Below the pieces are notes generated by a model. It saw nothing but the letters and a program-made list of their open reading frames with translations. It ran no database searches and had not been told where the DNA came from. From Paenibacillus aquistagni (GTDB lineage: Bacteria > Bacillota > Bacilli > Paenibacillales > Paenibacillaceae), in NCBI RefSeq assembly GCF_900177815.1, contig NZ_FXAZ01000001.1, positions 930,001 to 994,000 of the forward strand: a stretch of DNA of 64,000 nucleotides, in the 5' to 3' direction. The translations under genes and the position numbers were made by a program. Below are positions 9,143 through 16,694 of the stretch, piece by piece. Position 1 is the stretch's first letter. Each line of letters opens with the position of its first letter.

Positions 9143-11514
9143 ATACGACAGCTGAAGCGACGGTACACATCTTTGGCGTTCGTCACTTGTCGCCAGCAGG
9201 CGCTAAGCATTTGCTCGATGTAATGGAGCAAGTCCGTCCCACCGCAGTGCTGATCGAAGGTCCTCAAGATGCTAGCCCAGAAATACGCCACCTGACGAAC
9301 CCGAATACGAAGCCGCCAGTCGCGATCTTGGCGTTTACCGATGAACTTCCCGTTCGAACGGCTATGTGGCCTTTTGCCGTCTATTCACCGGAATATCAGG
9401 CAATGCTGTGGGCGGCAGGCAATGGCGCACATTGCGCTTTTATTGACCTGCCTACATCCGCTGTATTAGCGCTTCAAAGCGTACGTTCCGAGGATGTGCC
9501 GGACTTGGTTGAAGAAGCAGAGAGGGAGAATGATCGCCATTCTCCTGATGTGCCGGCACTAGAAGCAGACCTGCCGAATGAAGGTCTGAATGAGCAAGAA
9601 GCATCGATCTATCAGCGCATTGCAGCACTTGCCGGTGAGCAGGATTATGATATGTACTGGGAGCGTCATTATGAGCACAATATGAGCCCTGGAGCATACC
9701 AACAAGCAATCTTGGCCTTCTCTGAGCAAATGAGAGCGTTGACGGAGCCAATGGAAAGCAGCTTGAAGCGAACGGAATATGCATACAATGCTGTGCGTGA
9801 AGCCTACATGCTTCGTCAAATTCAGGAAACAATCGCAGCTGGCCATCAGCCGGACAAGATTGTTGTCGTATGCGGCGCCTATCATGCTGCTGCGCTTGCG
9901 AATGGCCTTAACGCGATGAGTGATGACGAGCTTGCAGCGCTGCCAACAAGAAGCTCCAAGCTCACGCTGATGCCGTATTCATACTATCGATTGTCCAGCA
10001 TGTCCGGATATGGTGCTGGCAACAATGCTCCTCATTATTATGAGCTCATGTGGGAGCATATAACAGCTGGTACGCTTGATCAGCTGCCCGAGCACTACTT
10101 GTCGCGTGCAGCAAGATTGCTGCGTGAAGCAGGAACGCATCGATCGACTGCCGAGGTCATTGAAGCAGTGCGGCTCGCACAATCGCTTGCTGCCTTGCAT
10201 AACGGCAGCGCACCGACCTTACTGGATTTGCGGGACGCAGCCAAGACGCTGCTTGGTCAAGGCGAGCTTGGAGCCGTAGCGGAAGCCTTGGCTCGACTGG
10301 ACGTGGGGACGGCCATCGGTTTATTGGCTGAGGGCGTGAGTCAGACCCCCATCCAAGATGACTTGAACCGATTCTTGCGACAGCTGAAGCTTGAGAAATA
10401 CAAGACGACGGTGGCTGCAGATCTGGCGCTTGACTTGCGAGAGAATCGGCGAGTGAAGTCCGAGGAGGCTCGCTTTCTTGATCTCAAGCGTTCAACCTTG
10501 TTTCACCGTCTGCAATTGCTGGGCATATCACTCGCGAAGTATAGAGGGAGCGGGCAAGAGCAGGCGACTTGGGCTGAGCATTGGGTGATCCAGTGGACGC
10601 CAGAGGTGGAGATCGAAGTTGTGGAGTCTACCTTGCTAGGTGAGACAATTGAGGTGGCTTGTGCATTTGTTCTGCAGCAGAAGCTGCAGGAATGCACATC
10701 CATCGATGAAGCGGCCAAGCTGATACGCACTGCTTGTGAGTGTGCGCTGCTTACACAGATGGATGCGGCTCGACAGGTTCTGCAGCATATCGCTGCTGAC
10801 AGTCAGGACGTGGTGCAGATGGGAGCTGCTGCACACGAGCTGTCTATGATCATTCGCTATGGCGACGTGAGGCGTATGGATACGACACCGCTTGAACCGC
10901 TGTTGGCGCAGCTGTTCTTGCGCGCAAGCTTATTTTTGCTTGATGCCAGCAGCTGTAATGATGAAGCGTCTGCCGCGATGTTAAGTGCGATCAATCAGTT
11001 GAACAGTATTGCATTGGATCATCAGGAGCAGGTGGAAGATGAGTTGTGGATACAGCAGTTAACGGAGCTGGCCCGGCGTGATGACCGCAATCCGCGCTTG
11101 TCTGGATTCGCCTGTGCGATCCTGTTAGAGCGCAATATCTTATCAGCAAGCCAGTGTGCAGAAGAGGTATCCCGACGCTTATCCCCAGGCATCCCCGCGG
11201 ATATCGGTGCAGGATGGTTTGAGGGCTTGTCGATGCGCAACCGCTATGCATTGCTGTCACGCATGAGCTTATGGGAGCAATTAAATGCCTATATCGAATC
11301 CTTGGATGACGAGGAGTTTCGCCGTGCACTTGTGTTCTTGCGCCGATCATTCAGCACCTTTAATCCTAGCGAGAAAGTGATGATTGCTGAGATACTAGGA
11401 GAGCTGTGGGGAATTGAGCCTGAGGAAGTGGAAGAGGCGCTTGGTGGAGAGCTGAAGGAGGACGAAGCAGATATGCTTGAACAATTGAATGATTTTGATT
11501 TTGAGGACTTTTAG
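9139..11514 (+). CDS. DUF5682 family protein with TraB/EreA/ChaN-like N-terminal motifs
   Basis: 791 residues from a GTG that overlaps the MoxR stop; AAGGAG lies eight bases upstream. The start reads HIFGVRHLSPAGAKHLLDV (10-28) then PTAVLIEGP (34-42), and later an R/E-containing helix AVREAYMLRQI (218-228) and VVVCGAYHAAAL (242-253). This order (GxxH, strand ending in E, Arg-Glu helix, GxxH) is that of the TraB/EreA/ChaN group, some members of which are metal-dependent hydrolases. The family name DUF5682 is from memory. Residues ~290-780 are helical, with an acidic tail (EEALGGELKEDEADMLEQL). It is likely the effector or client of the MoxR-VWA pair; activity unproven. Confidence 0.78.
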   Translation: MNTTAEATVHIFGVRHLSPAGAKHLLDVMEQVRPTAVLIEGPQDASPEIRHLTNPNTKPPVAILAFTDELPVRTAMWPFAVYSPEYQAMLWAAGNGAHCAFIDLPTSAVLALQSVRSEDVPDLVEEAERENDRHSPDVPALEADLPNEGLNEQEASIYQRIAALAGEQDYDMYWERHYEHNMSPGAYQQAILAFSEQMRALTEPMESSLKRTEYAYNAVREAYMLRQIQETIAAGHQPDKIVVVCGAYHAAALANGLNAMSDDELAALPTRSSKLTLMPYSYYRLSSMSGYGAGNNAPHYYELMWEHITAGTLDQLPEHYLSRAARLLREAGTHRSTAEVIEAVRLAQSLAALHNGSAPTLLDLRDAAKTLLGQGELGAVAEALARLDVGTAIGLLAEGVSQTPIQDDLNRFLRQLKLEKYKTTVAADLALDLRENRRVKSEEARFLDLKRSTLFHRLQLLGISLAKYRGSGQEQATWAEHWVIQWTPEVEIEVVESTLLGETIEVACAFVLQQKLQECTSIDEAAKLIRTACECALLTQMDAARQVLQHIAADSQDVVQMGAAAHELSMIIRYGDVRRMDTTPLEPLLAQLFLRASLFLLDASSCNDEASAAMLSAINQLNSIALDHQEQVEDELWIQQLTELARRDDRNPRLSGFACAILLERNILSASQCAEEVSRRLSPGIPADIGAGWFEGLSMRNRYALLSRMSLWEQLNAYIESLDDEEFRRALVFLRRSFSTFNPSEKVMIAEILGELWGIEPEEVEEALGGELKEDEADMLEQLNDFDFEDF

Positions 11515-11516
11515 GT

Positions 11517-12734
11517 ATGGTTCAATACGCAGATAAGACATCGATTTCCAGGTGGCGGCTAATTCTAGGGCAAGCAGCCGAGCAGCAGCTCTCCTCCTAT
11601 GGTGCGGATGGTACGGCAGTGTTGTCAGAAGAAGAGCAGATTATGGATCAGGCGCTTGCTGATATCTATGATGATACGCTTGGCACTGAAAGTGGCGGCG
11701 GGGCGATAGACAGCAGTCGTGGAGCAGGCCAAGGCAAGTCAGCCCCGCGGCTCTCCAAGTGGCTCGGGGATGTTAGAACCTTCTTCCCTGATGACGTGGT
11801 ATCGATTATTCAGCATGATGCGATGGAGCGCAAAGGTTGGAAGCAGCTCTTGTTTGAACCGGAGGTGCTGGCTCATGTAAAGCCGGATATTCAGCTTGTA
11901 GGCACCTTGCTCACGCTGAAGAACAAAATTCCTGAGAAGACCAAGGATACGGCGCGTATGCTGGTTCAGTCACTAGTGGATGAACTTGTGAAGCGAATGG
12001 AAGATGACATTCGCCGTGCGGTCACTGGCGCGCTGAATCGCCGCCAGCATTCTCCGCTGCCGTCTTTAAGCGGCATCGACTGGAAGCGAACGATCCAGCG
12101 CAATCTGAAGCATTATGATCGGGACCGCAAGACGCTCATCCCAGAGAAGTTCTACTTCTTTGACCGTGCGCGACGAAGTAACGAGTGGACGGTCATTGTT
12201 GATATTGATCAGAGCGGGTCAATGGCCGATTCCGTCATCTGGGCGTCGGTCATCTCCTCCATATTTGCCAGCATTCCAGCACTGAATACGCGAGTGGTCG
12301 CATTTGATACGGAAGTGGTGGATTTGACAGAGCAATGCGCCAATGATCCGGTCGATATGCTGTTTGGCATTCAGCTTGGCGGCGGGACAGATATTAACAA
12401 GTCCGTTGCCTACTGTGAATCTTTTATTGAGGAACCGAAGAAAACATTGTTTATTCTCGTATCCGATCTGGAAGAGGGAGGCAATCGCGGCGCTCTGATT
12501 CGGCGAATGAAAGATATGCGCGAGGCTGGTGTGCGAACGATGTGTTTGCTGGCGCTGTCAGATCAGGGCAAGCCCTATTATGATGAGAGGCTGGCTAAGA
12601 TCTTATCTAGAGACGGCACGCCATGCTTTGCCTGCACGCCGACCTGGCTGCCTGAATTGGTCGAAGGAGCGTTGAAAGGCCATGATCTTGCAGAGCTCGC
12701 AAAGCGATTGTCATCCAAGACAAGCAGTGTATAG
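11517..12734 (+). CDS. VWA-domain protein (CoxE/ViaA-like partner of MoxR)
   Basis: 405 residues, beginning two bases after the DUF5682 stop. The C-terminal half is a von Willebrand A domain with a complete MIDAS: D231-Q-S233-G-S235, T291 in GGGTDINKS and D317 in VSDLEEGG. It should bind Mg2+ and an acidic ligand from a partner. The N-terminal ~220 residues are charged and helical, with the arrangement of VWA proteins encoded next to MoxR ATPases. The conserved metal site argues against decay. It is the last gene of the operon; a strong terminator follows about 45 bases downstream. Confidence 0.9.
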   Translation: MVQYADKTSISRWRLILGQAAEQQLSSYGADGTAVLSEEEQIMDQALADIYDDTLGTESGGGAIDSSRGAGQGKSAPRLSKWLGDVRTFFPDDVVSIIQHDAMERKGWKQLLFEPEVLAHVKPDIQLVGTLLTLKNKIPEKTKDTARMLVQSLVDELVKRMEDDIRRAVTGALNRRQHSPLPSLSGIDWKRTIQRNLKHYDRDRKTLIPEKFYFFDRARRSNEWTVIVDIDQSGSMADSVIWASVISSIFASIPALNTRVVAFDTEVVDLTEQCANDPVDMLFGIQLGGGTDINKSVAYCESFIEEPKKTLFILVSDLEEGGNRGALIRRMKDMREAGVRTMCLLALSDQGKPYYDERLAKILSRDGTPCFACTPTWLPELVEGALKGHDLAELAKRLSSKTSSV

Positions 12735-12777
12735 CCTTCAATAAGGAATAACATAATTCTAAGGGCATAACACAAAT

Positions 12778-12829
12778 AAGAGCAGGTTCCAGGCGTCAAG
12801 CAAAGTGGAACCTGCTCTTGCTCTTTTTT
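12778..12829 (+). terminator. Terminator of the SWIM-HEAT-MoxR-DUF5682-VWA operon
   Basis: AAGAGCAGGTTCCA and TGGAACCTGCTCTT form a 14-bp perfect stem (about 12778-12819), then GCTC and a run of T. It may also serve the convergent DUF438 gene. Confidence 0.92.
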
Positions 12830-12833
12830 TACG

Positions 12834-14099
12834 TCAATCTACAGAGAGAATGCGTTTCTCGCCTTCAATAGCTTGAATAGGGCCGATATTTTGAGTGAAT
12901 TCTAAGGTGCCCATATACTGCCCATCTTCATCTCTAACTGCAAAATATCGAATATAAATCATCTTCTCTTTCATCTTGATCCAGAAGTCTTCTACATCCT
13001 TGCGGCCGCATTTGAAGTCCTCCAGCAATTGATTCACCACATGAACGCTTTGAGGAGGGTGGCAGTTCTGTACCGTGCGTCCGATGACGGCCTTCGTGCG
13101 AGTGAAAATACGCTCCTTGCCATGCGAGAAGTATCGAACAACATCATCCTGATCGATAAAGGTAAGATCGACAGGCAGATGATTCAGCATCAGTTCCAGC
13201 TGCTTGATGCTCAAGATGCCTGTCTCAAAATGAACATAGCCGGCAATAGAGGATGCATCTGGTTCTGGTGCTGCTGCCTCCTGTTCATCTTGGATCGGGT
13301 GACGTTCAGGCTTCCATACGCCAGCAGGAGCAACCAAGCAATAGCCGATCTGCTCGCTTTCCTCGGCAATTTTGAGCCACTCGTCTTCTGTCAGCTTGTC
13401 TAATGCCATCGGGAGGAGAATGTTTTCTTCCTTGAAGATCATGCCTGTTACTTCCTCAATGATATGCGTTAGCAGAGGTGCAATCGTTCCTCGATCCTGA
13501 GTATGGTCTGACAAGATGATCTTGGCCTGCTTGATTGATTCTCGAATATGGTCATCAACCCCCCACATGACTTTGGTTGGCCCATGAATGCCATAACGCT
13601 CTAGATAAGGGAACAGCAAATTCTCTTTGCGGCTGTAATGCTTGTCGATATCAAGCAGCAGGTTAAGATCCTCGATCAGCTTGAAGCGGGCATCTTCAGA
13701 ATCTTCTCTTAGAAAACGCTCCATATGCAGGCTTAGCTTGAAATTGACCAACTGATCAATCGCTTTGTTCTCAAGCTTAAAGGTGTGAATCGGGTGGCCG
13801 GGGACATGTTCATCTCCTTGTGCGTGGATCTCTTCAATTGAGCCTTCAAATACGGAGGCATGCACGGAGCAGAGTCGCTGTACTTCACTGACCGGGATTC
13901 CTTCTTCCTTCATTAACGCTTCCTCAAGCTTTGAGATATCTGCTACAGACAGCTCGCCAATGGCTTCTTTAAATTCACTTTTTACCTCCTCGACGGATGC
14001 ACCGGCATGCAGCTGCTTAATAATGTCCTTAAGCTTTTGCTGGCGATGTTCTGTTGCTTCTCTATGCTGTTCACGATTATTTATTATTTCACTCATCAT
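12834..14099 (-). CDS. DUF438 protein with hemerythrin-like and PAS-like domains
   Basis: 421 residues. Order: N-terminal DUF438 segment (about 20-90), a hemerythrin-like four-helix region with metal-ligand-type His and Glu (HMERFL, DKHYSRKENLLFPYLE, DDHIRESI, HIIEEVTGMIFKEENILLPMAL), then a PAS-like domain (about 300-410: LPVDLTFIDQDDVVRYFSHG ... YIRYFAVRDEDGQYMGTLEFTQ). The combination suggests a di-iron/oxygen or nitric-oxide-responsive protein related to ScdA-like repair or redox signalling. GGAGG precedes two ATGs in tandem; the second (14096) is spaced slightly better. The upstream FNR-like box at 14173-14188 fits anaerobic or NO-related control. Confidence 0.88.
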   Translation of the reverse strand: MMSEIINNREQHREATEHRQQKLKDIIKQLHAGASVEEVKSEFKEAIGELSVADISKLEEALMKEEGIPVSEVQRLCSVHASVFEGSIEEIHAQGDEHVPGHPIHTFKLENKAIDQLVNFKLSLHMERFLREDSEDARFKLIEDLNLLLDIDKHYSRKENLLFPYLERYGIHGPTKVMWGVDDHIRESIKQAKIILSDHTQDRGTIAPLLTHIIEEVTGMIFKEENILLPMALDKLTEDEWLKIAEESEQIGYCLVAPAGVWKPERHPIQDEQEAAAPEPDASSIAGYVHFETGILSIKQLELMLNHLPVDLTFIDQDDVVRYFSHGKERIFTRTKAVIGRTVQNCHPPQSVHVVNQLLEDFKCGRKDVEDFWIKMKEKMIYIRYFAVRDEDGQYMGTLEFTQNIGPIQAIEGEKRILSVD

Positions 14100-14172
14100 G
14101 TATTCCTCCTTGTGTAAGAAGTATTAAGAATGGTTCTCAATAGCAACGATATCAAAAATAGGGGGAGAGCCG

Positions 14173-14188
14173 TTTGATTGAAATCACA
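14173..14188 (-). promoter_or_regulatory. FNR/CRP-type box upstream of the DUF438 gene
   Basis: On the minus strand TGTGA-TTTCAA-TCAAA, nine of ten matches to the TGTGA-N6-TCACA consensus of Bacillus Fnr; it also reads as TTGAT-N4-ATCAc. It is 74 bases before the start codon. The -10 element is not clear, so the site is a motif match only. Confidence 0.45.
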
Positions 14189-14461
14189 TTTTTGCGACAA
14201 CCGCTCTCAAAATGCGATTTTGCTGAACTTTGTTCAATTAAACATCATAACAATATACGTCCTTACACGTTTAATTGATATGAATCCTGACCTTGTCTAG
14301 CTCCTGCCCACATACCCAATCGATAGAGGCGTTTATTTACATTCGAATCAGTTGAAAACACAAGATTAAAGTGAAAATATTCACAATAAATCAGCGAGAT
14401 TACTATCTAACCGAAGCAAGTTGGGATACTCGTTTACCTTAATAGGCTGGAGCCGCTACCC

Positions 14462-14491
14462 TTGGAAATCTAGTACTGGAGCACGTATAAT
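14462..14491 (+). promoter_or_regulatory. Sigma-A-type promoter of the PadR-like gene
   Basis: TTGGAA (14462-14467), 18-bp spacer, TATAAT (14486-14491), 65 bases before the start codon. Confidence 0.6.
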
Positions 14492-14555
14492 GAACATAAG
14501 CACATGCATTCAATTTATGATGATTTATATGACGGAATAAAAAGGAGAGAGAGAC

Positions 14556-14933
14556 ATGCGCAATACCTCACCTATTCGCAAGGACGAATCGTTAGGTCAC
14601 GTTGTTAAGGTTCAGCAGGTGATTGATTTTATGGTGCTCGCTGAGCTTAAGAAGGGGCGCCGATATGGAAAAGAGATTGATCAAGTCATTATTGCCTCGT
14701 TAGGCGGTGTTGGGGTCAATGATTCCTATCTCTCCAAGCGTCTGCGCGTATTAAATGAAAAGGGGCATACGATCAGCTACTGGGACAGCGATCATCGCTA
14801 TTTCCGATATTATGAGATTACGGATCTTGGCAGAGAGTACTTGAATCAGCTGCTCAAGGAGCTGCCTGATCGCGTCTCGCTAGCACTTAAAGTGTATCAG
14901 ATGTTTGATCAGCAATTGAAGAAACATGATTAA
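14556..14933 (+). CDS. PadR-like winged-helix transcriptional regulator
   Basis: 125 residues after AAAAGGAGAGAG. The region from about 20 to 105 reads as a winged helix: VIDFMVLAELKKGRRYGKEI (helix 1-2), NDSYLSKRLRVLNEKGHTI (recognition helix) and the wing WDSDHRYFRYYEITDLGREYLNQL. The DRRYFRYYEIT-G-EYL pattern is typical of PadR proteins, although this one lacks the long C-terminal dimerisation helix and is close to the PadR-s1 length. Targets are unknown; the fucosidase gene downstream and a 16-bp palindrome at its stop codon are candidates. Confidence 0.75.
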   Translation: MRNTSPIRKDESLGHVVKVQQVIDFMVLAELKKGRRYGKEIDQVIIASLGGVGVNDSYLSKRLRVLNEKGHTISYWDSDHRYFRYYEITDLGREYLNQLLKELPDRVSLALKVYQMFDQQLKKHD

Positions 14934-14948
14934 TGATACCGATATCAT
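14933..14948. promoter_or_regulatory. Perfect short palindrome after the PadR-like gene
   Basis: ATGATA-CCGA-TATCAT, six-base arms, overlapping the stop codon of the regulator and about 85 bases upstream of the putative fucosidase promoter. It could be an operator; chance is possible for an AT-rich 6-bp repeat. Confidence 0.25.
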
Positions 14949-15030
14949 AAGAAAGAAAGGAAACGCTTCATTCTTGTTCAAAGAACGAGAAAAACCGTCA
15001 TGGATCTAACATCATGAACCCAAATGAAGC

Positions 15031-15059
15031 TTGAACAAGCCGCTTTTTGCGGTTATGTT
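15031..15059 (+). promoter_or_regulatory. Candidate sigma-A promoter of the fucosidase gene
   Basis: TTGAAC (15031-15036), 17-bp spacer, TATGTT (15054-15059). Both hexamers match four of six positions. The start codon is 32 bases downstream. Confidence 0.4.
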
Positions 15060-15090
15060 ATAGATGGAACAACAATGAGGAGGCAGGCTA

Positions 15091-16377
15091 ATGGTTCATA
15101 AATGGTTTGAAGAGGCAAAGCTCGGTATTTTCATTCACTACGGAATCTATGCTGTAAAAGGAGTTGCGGAATCCTGGTCTTTCTATAATGGAAGAATGTC
15201 TTATGAGGAGTACATGAGTCAGCTCGACGGCTTCACAGCGAAGAACTTCGATGCAGACAAGTGGGCGGATCTCATTGAGAAATCGGGTGCCAAGTATGCA
15301 GTGTTGACGACAAAGCACCACGATGGCGTTGCGCTTTGGGATACACAGTATAGTGACTTGAATGTGGTGAAGAAGACACCAGCGAAGCGTGATCTTATAA
15401 AAGAGTATGCAGAAGCAATTACGAAGAGAGGCATTCGTCTTGGAATGTACTATTCCTTGATCGACTGGTCTCACCCAGACTATCCAAGTGTTTACGAAGG
15501 CGGCGTTGTGCCTGAGGATCCTAGCAAAATGAATCCATTTGCCTATCCAACGGATGGGGTTCAGGATCAAGAGAAATGGCAGCGTTTCCTTGAGTTTAAC
15601 AACAATCAGCTTAAAGAGGTCCTTACTAACTTCGGTAAAGTCGATCTTCTCTGGTTTGATGGCGATTGGGAACGCAGTGCTGAGCAATGGGGACTGCCGG
15701 CGTTCAAGGATTACCTGCTTTCCTTCAATAAGGACTTGATTATCAACTCCCGTCTGCAAGGTCATGGCGACTACAAAACGCCGGAGCAAGGGATACCGAT
15801 AACACGACCTGAAGGCCCTTGGGAATTTTGTACGACAATGAACCGTTCATGGGGATATACAGGCGACGAGCATTATAAGACACTAGACCAGATCATTCGC
15901 ATGTTCTGTGACTGCATCACGATGGGCGGCAATATGCTGCTTGATATCGGACCAATGGAAGACGGCACGATCGTGAAGCGTCAAGAAGAAACGTTGCTTG
16001 GTCTTGGTGCTTGGATTCGTGAGCATGAAGAAGCGGTCTTTGGTACAGATGAAGGGATTATGACTCGCTACTGGCTGGGCGGAAGCACCGTATCCAAAGA
16101 CAAGCAGACGCTGTATCTATTCGTCTATGATAGTCCTAAGGAAAGCGTGTGCTTGAAGGGCTTGTCCAACAAGATCAATAAGATCACGGTTCTTCACTCC
16201 GGCAAAGAGCTGACCCATGTTATTCATGGCGGCGTGCCTTGGTTCAACATCCCAGGAACAACTTGGATTCATTTGACGCCTGAGGACTGCCATGAGCATG
16301 TCACGGTATTGAAGCTTGAGCTTGAAGGAGAGCTTGATATGTACGGTGGTTCTGGAGCTGTTGTTACACACAACTAA
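15091..16377 (+). CDS. GH29 alpha-L-fucosidase
   Basis: 428 residues, no signal peptide, so cytoplasmic. N-terminal GH29 features are clear: WFEEAKLGIFIHYGIYAV (5-22), KYAVLTTKHHDGVALWDT with the His pair, RGIRLGMYYSLIDWSHPDY, and LLWFDGDWE near residue 190 carrying the nucleophile Asp. NMLLDIGPMEDGTI is the conserved C-terminal segment of the barrel; a small beta domain follows. The enzyme should release L-fucose from glycans. GAGGAG precedes the ATG. No transporter or fucose catabolic gene is adjacent. A terminator follows about 95 bases on. Confidence 0.93.
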   Translation: MVHKWFEEAKLGIFIHYGIYAVKGVAESWSFYNGRMSYEEYMSQLDGFTAKNFDADKWADLIEKSGAKYAVLTTKHHDGVALWDTQYSDLNVVKKTPAKRDLIKEYAEAITKRGIRLGMYYSLIDWSHPDYPSVYEGGVVPEDPSKMNPFAYPTDGVQDQEKWQRFLEFNNNQLKEVLTNFGKVDLLWFDGDWERSAEQWGLPAFKDYLLSFNKDLIINSRLQGHGDYKTPEQGIPITRPEGPWEFCTTMNRSWGYTGDEHYKTLDQIIRMFCDCITMGGNMLLDIGPMEDGTIVKRQEETLLGLGAWIREHEEAVFGTDEGIMTRYWLGGSTVSKDKQTLYLFVYDSPKESVCLKGLSNKINKITVLHSGKELTHVIHGGVPWFNIPGTTWIHLTPEDCHEHVTVLKLELEGELDMYGGSGAVVTHN

Positions 16378-16471
16378 GAAGTTTGTAAAGTTCAATCCTA
16401 CTTGTTCATAAGAAGCTAGATTGCTCATAAGAAGTTAGAAGCTGCTAGAATAATGATTGGGATATGACGAA

Positions 16472-16515
16472 GACGGTATTCATGTGCGTTAAACGCAATG
16501 GGTGCCGTTTTTTTA
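16472..16515 (+). terminator. Terminator of the fucosidase gene
   Basis: GACGGTATTCATGTGCGTT pairs imperfectly with AAACGCAATGGGTGCCGT, followed by TTTTTTT. Confidence 0.8.
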
Positions 16516-16577
16516 TGGATGCTGGAATGGTTCATGCTATTTATGCGATAATAATCGAAAAATAATAGCATGCAAGT

Positions 16578-16605
16578 GAAACCTTTAGCATGCATGCTAC
16601 GTCTA
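16578..16605 (+). promoter_or_regulatory. ECF-sigma promoter of the first secreted-repeat gene
   Basis: GAAACC (16578-16583), a 16-bp spacer starting with T, and CGTCTA (16600-16605), the AAC/CGTC pattern of Bacillales ECF sigma factors (SigW-like). The spacer contains the perfect 14-bp palindrome TAGCATGCATGCTA (16586-16599). The same promoter layout precedes the second paralogue. Confidence 0.75.
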
Positions 16606-16694
16606 AAATATGAAATCAAGAACAGATGTTAATGTGTACATTCCATATTTGATAAGAGAGCAACAAGCATAACCTACTACTGGAGGAATGAATG

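Larger units (their letters stand above)
14100..14555. other. Divergent regulatory region between DUF438 and PadR-like genes
   Basis: No gene seen. It holds an FNR-like palindrome for the leftward DUF438 gene and a sigma-A-type promoter for the rightward PadR-like gene. A further imperfect repeat (AATTAAACAT ... CGTTTAATTG around 14236-14279) is present with no assigned role. Confidence 0.5.
16378..16694. other. Intergenic region with terminator and ECF promoter
   Basis: No gene seen. It contains the fucosidase terminator (16472-16515), an inverted repeat CATGCTATT (16533-16541) / AATAGCATG (16564-16572), and the ECF-type promoter at 16578-16605 for the first secreted-repeat gene. Confidence 0.5.

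Noticed and set aside
15088-15789. 233-codon minus-strand frame under the fucosidase gene
   Set aside because: The plus-strand GH29 motifs are unambiguous; the antisense frame has no recognisable domain or ribosome site.
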